Origin: Peptoniphilaceae bacterium
GTDB taxonomy: Bacteria; Bacillota; Clostridia; Tissierellales; Peptoniphilaceae
Direction of reading: 5' to 3'
Length of the DNA: 64,000 nucleotides
Assembly: GCA_030152565.1 (NCBI GenBank)
Contig: JASLJE010000026.1
Coordinates: 13,769 to 77,768 of the forward strand
Part shown: piece by piece, positions 62,209 through 64,000 of the stretch
Layout of the letters: the number at the start of each line of letters is the position of its first letter
How positions within the stretch are numbered: the stretch's first letter is position 1
The notes under the pieces: model-generated
Database searches by the model: none
The model's input: only the letters and a program-made list of their open reading frames with translations
Told to the model about the DNA's origin: nothing
Made by a program: the position numbers and the translations under genes

Positions 62209-63102
62209 ATGTATAGTATAGGTATTGATATAGGTGGGACCCAGGCTAGGGTTGCCCTGGTAGATCCACAAATGAATATAGTAGAAAAAAAGACAACCCC
62301 TACAGCTAAAAGAGAGCTGGAAGATGTTCTTGAAGATTTAATAAAGCTTATAAAAGAAGTAGATCCCCAAGAAAAAGCCCAGGTTGTAGGTATTGCATCA
62401 GCAGGTCCTCTGGATATAGAAAAAGGGATAATCTTAGATGCCCCTAATCTTATTAACTGGGCCTATAAACCTTTTGCCAGTGTTATAAGAGAAAGGACCA
62501 GGCTACCTAGCTTCCTAACCAATGATGCCAATGCAGCTGCCCTGGCCCAGGATATTGGTAATAAGACTTATGACAGCCTTATGTTTATCACTGTAAGCAC
62601 AGGCATAGGTGGAGGAATAGTCTACAAGCACCAGCTCATAGAAGGCCGTTTTGGCTATGCTGGTGAAATTGGTTCCATGATTATATCAGACTATGACGCC
62701 AAGCACGATCAACTCTACAAGGGCAGTTTAGAGAGTCTCTGCAGTGGTAAGGCCCTTGCTAGTTGGGCCAGTGAAGTCTTTAAGCAAGAAATGGATGCAA
62801 AAGACTTATTTGACCTCTACTACCAAGCCCATCCCCAGGCTATAGAAATTATAGACCAGTGGGTTGAGCTTTTCTCCAGAGCTATAGCCAGCCTCCTACA
62901 AATTCTAGAACCTGAGATTTTTTACTTGGGAGGCTCTGTTATCATAAACAACCCCTTCCTCCTGGAAAAGATAAAAACAAAGAGCCAAGAAATGGTCTTT
63001 GATGGCCTTAAGGACAAGATAGTTTTAGAATTGGCCAAGCATGAAGAAGATGCCGGCATAATAGGATCTGCCTATCACGCAAAAAATAGATTGAAAGGAT
63101 AA
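62209..63102 (+). CDS. ROK family sugar kinase
   Basis: A 297-residue ROK kinase with SIGIDIGGTQARVAL, LTNDANAAALAQD, ITVSTGIGGGIVY and AGEIGSM. The zinc motif normally after this (CxCGxxGC) is missing; the segment reads SLESLCSGKALAS. It is two bases before manA, so hexose phosphorylation followed by isomerisation (mannose to mannose-6-phosphate to fructose-6-phosphate) is the likely pathway, though a glucokinase is possible. AAGGAGG precedes the ATG. Confidence 0.82.
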   Translation: MYSIGIDIGGTQARVALVDPQMNIVEKKTTPTAKRELEDVLEDLIKLIKEVDPQEKAQVVGIASAGPLDIEKGIILDAPNLINWAYKPFASVIRERTRLPSFLTNDANAAALAQDIGNKTYDSLMFITVSTGIGGGIVYKHQLIEGRFGYAGEIGSMIISDYDAKHDQLYKGSLESLCSGKALASWASEVFKQEMDAKDLFDLYYQAHPQAIEIIDQWVELFSRAIASLLQILEPEIFYLGGSVIINNPFLLEKIKTKSQEMVFDGLKDKIVLELAKHEEDAGIIGSAYHAKNRLKG

Positions 63103-63104
63103 GT

Positions 63105-64000
63105 ATGGAAATATTAAAATTAAGCCCTGCCACAAAGGACTACTTGTGGGGAGGCAATAAATTAAGAGAAGACTACAATAAAGAAAGCAAGGACGATAAA
63201 ATAGCTGAGACCTGGGAACTATCTTCCCATAAGGATGGGCCTTCAACCATAGTAGGAGGCAGTTACTCTGGCCTTACTTTTAAAAAATATCTAGATGAGG
63301 TGGGAAAAAAGGTAATTGGAAAAAACTACTCTAAAGATAGATTTCCCATCCTGGTAAAATTTATTGATGCTAAAAACCCTCTATCCATTCAAGTCCATCC
63401 TGAAGATGACTATGCCTTAAAAAATGAAGGCGACTATGGAAAAACAGAAGTTTGGTATATTATGGAGGCCAAGGAAGATGCCTTTCTTTACTATGGTTTT
63501 AATAAAAAAATGGATAAAAAAGAAGTTAGACAGGCCATAAAAGACGGTAGCCTTTTAGACCACCTGGCCAAAAAACCGGTGCAAAAGGGAGATGTGGTCT
63601 TTATAGAAGCTGGTACTGTCCACGCTATAAATGAAGACATTATGGTTTGTGAGATTCAACAAAACTCTAATGTTACCTATAGGGTCTATGACTACCAAAG
63701 AAAAGATAAAAATGGAAAACTTAGAGATCTCCACATAGACCAGGCCCTGGATGTGGCCAAGCTAAGCCCTAGTAGAACTCCCAGCTTTGACCAAAAAAAC
63801 ACTATTGCCCCCAGCTTAACCACCATAGCCAAGTGTGACTACTTCACCAGCTATAAGGGAAGCTTAAAAAAAGAAAGGCTAAACCATAAAATAAATGAAA
63901 ATAGCTTTCACAGCCTTATCTTTCTAGATGGCCAGGGAAGGCTAGTTATGAAAGATCAAGTCTTGGAATTTAAAAAGGGCGATAGTTTCTTTGTACCAGC
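63105..64000 (+). CDS. manA: Mannose-6-phosphate isomerase (ManA), 5' part
   Basis: Type I phosphomannose isomerase, converting mannose-6-phosphate to fructose-6-phosphate. The frame from ATG 63105 runs open to the right edge (~298 codons). Motifs include PATKDYLWGG, ETWELSSHKDGPS, SIQVHPEDDYA, KTEVWYIMEA and IEAGTVHAI, giving the zinc-binding His and Glu residues. It starts two bases after the ROK kinase stop, with GAAAGGAT in the ROK gene end as ribosome binding site. The C-terminal part is cut off. Confidence 0.92.
   Translation, partial: MEILKLSPATKDYLWGGNKLREDYNKESKDDKIAETWELSSHKDGPSTIVGGSYSGLTFKKYLDEVGKKVIGKNYSKDRFPILVKFIDAKNPLSIQVHPEDDYALKNEGDYGKTEVWYIMEAKEDAFLYYGFNKKMDKKEVRQAIKDGSLLDHLAKKPVQKGDVVFIEAGTVHAINEDIMVCEIQQNSNVTYRVYDYQRKDKNGKLRDLHIDQALDVAKLSPSRTPSFDQKNTIAPSLTTIAKCDYFTSYKGSLKKERLNHKINENSFHSLIFLDGQGRLVMKDQVLEFKKGDSFFVP

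Noticed and set aside
1..64000. tRNA, rRNA, CRISPR arrays, insertion sequences, integrases, phage genes, replication origin
   Set aside because: None was recognised on reading both strands; no transposase motif, direct-repeat spacer array, or DnaA box cluster was found.

Overview
This window comes from a low-G+C, Gram-positive-type anaerobe, most likely a fermentative Firmicute of the Tissierellia/Peptoniphilaceae kind. Pointers are AGGAGG-type ribosome binding sites before nearly every gene, a ctsR-mcsA-clpC-radA stress operon, CarD, YacL, DegV, a CTC-type L25, a superoxide reductase in place of a visible superoxide dismutase, carbamate kinase and D-lactate dehydrogenase. The species assignment is inference. 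No rRNA, tRNA, CRISPR array, insertion sequence, phage gene or origin was seen. Most genes lie on the minus strand.

Layout. 1-6.1 kb: the 5' part of malQ, a dCMP deaminase, two paralogous secreted SH3b-repeat proteins and a HerA/DUF853-like protein that has lost its P-loop. 6.2-12.6 kb: peptidoglycan deacetylase, RNase H1, PgpA-like protein, Pgi, a PAS-PP2C phosphatase, an rRNA methyltransferase and superoxide reductase. 12.7-19.7 kb: purine permease, L25, FMN-binding lipoprotein, DegV, DUF1002 protein, the YacL/CarD operon on a consensus promoter, and a TPP riboswitch driving thiT. 19.7-31 kb: acetyltransferase, cyclophilin, AarF kinase plus phasin-like protein, a metallo-hydrolase, TM2 protein, D-LDH, an ABC exporter with two YxeA-like proteins, a bacterial eRF1-like protein (baeRF) and a DUF975 membrane protein. 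Two intergenic regions here (about 20.95-21.1 kb and 31.1-31.25 kb) carry orphan terminators and look like unannotated RNAs; the second has a well-formed promoter and two hairpins.

31.4-44.8 kb: carbamate kinase, a YtrA-type GntR/ABC operon with a perfect palindromic operator on its promoter, DsrE and esterase genes, radA, clpC, mcsA and ctsR (no mcsB) behind a CtsR operator, a large TcaA-like lipoprotein, and an EF-G-like GTPase. 45.0-54.2 kb: a complete sialic acid operon (nanA lyase, five-part Opp/Dpp-type ABC importer, nanE epimerase) next to rpiR and nanK. 54.2-59.0 kb: three tandem secreted SH3b-repeat proteins ending in an HExxH metalloprotease domain resembling the anthrax lethal factor/Pro-Pro endopeptidase family. 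59.0-64 kb: small membrane proteins, an acetyltransferase, an Xre regulator pair with an elaborate operator, a DUF1275 protein, then a ROK sugar kinase followed by the start of manA.

Together the genes suggest a host-associated anaerobe. It appears to scavenge sialic acid and convert it towards fructose-6-phosphate (the last steps are outside the window), feeds other hexoses through a ROK kinase, ManA and Pgi, and places an expanded set of SH3b-repeat proteins and proteases outside the cell. The most unusual items are the SH3b-metalloprotease triplet, the P-loop-less HerA-like protein, the candidate leader RNA before the DUF975 gene, and an operator shared between the nan promoter and the EF-G-like gene.
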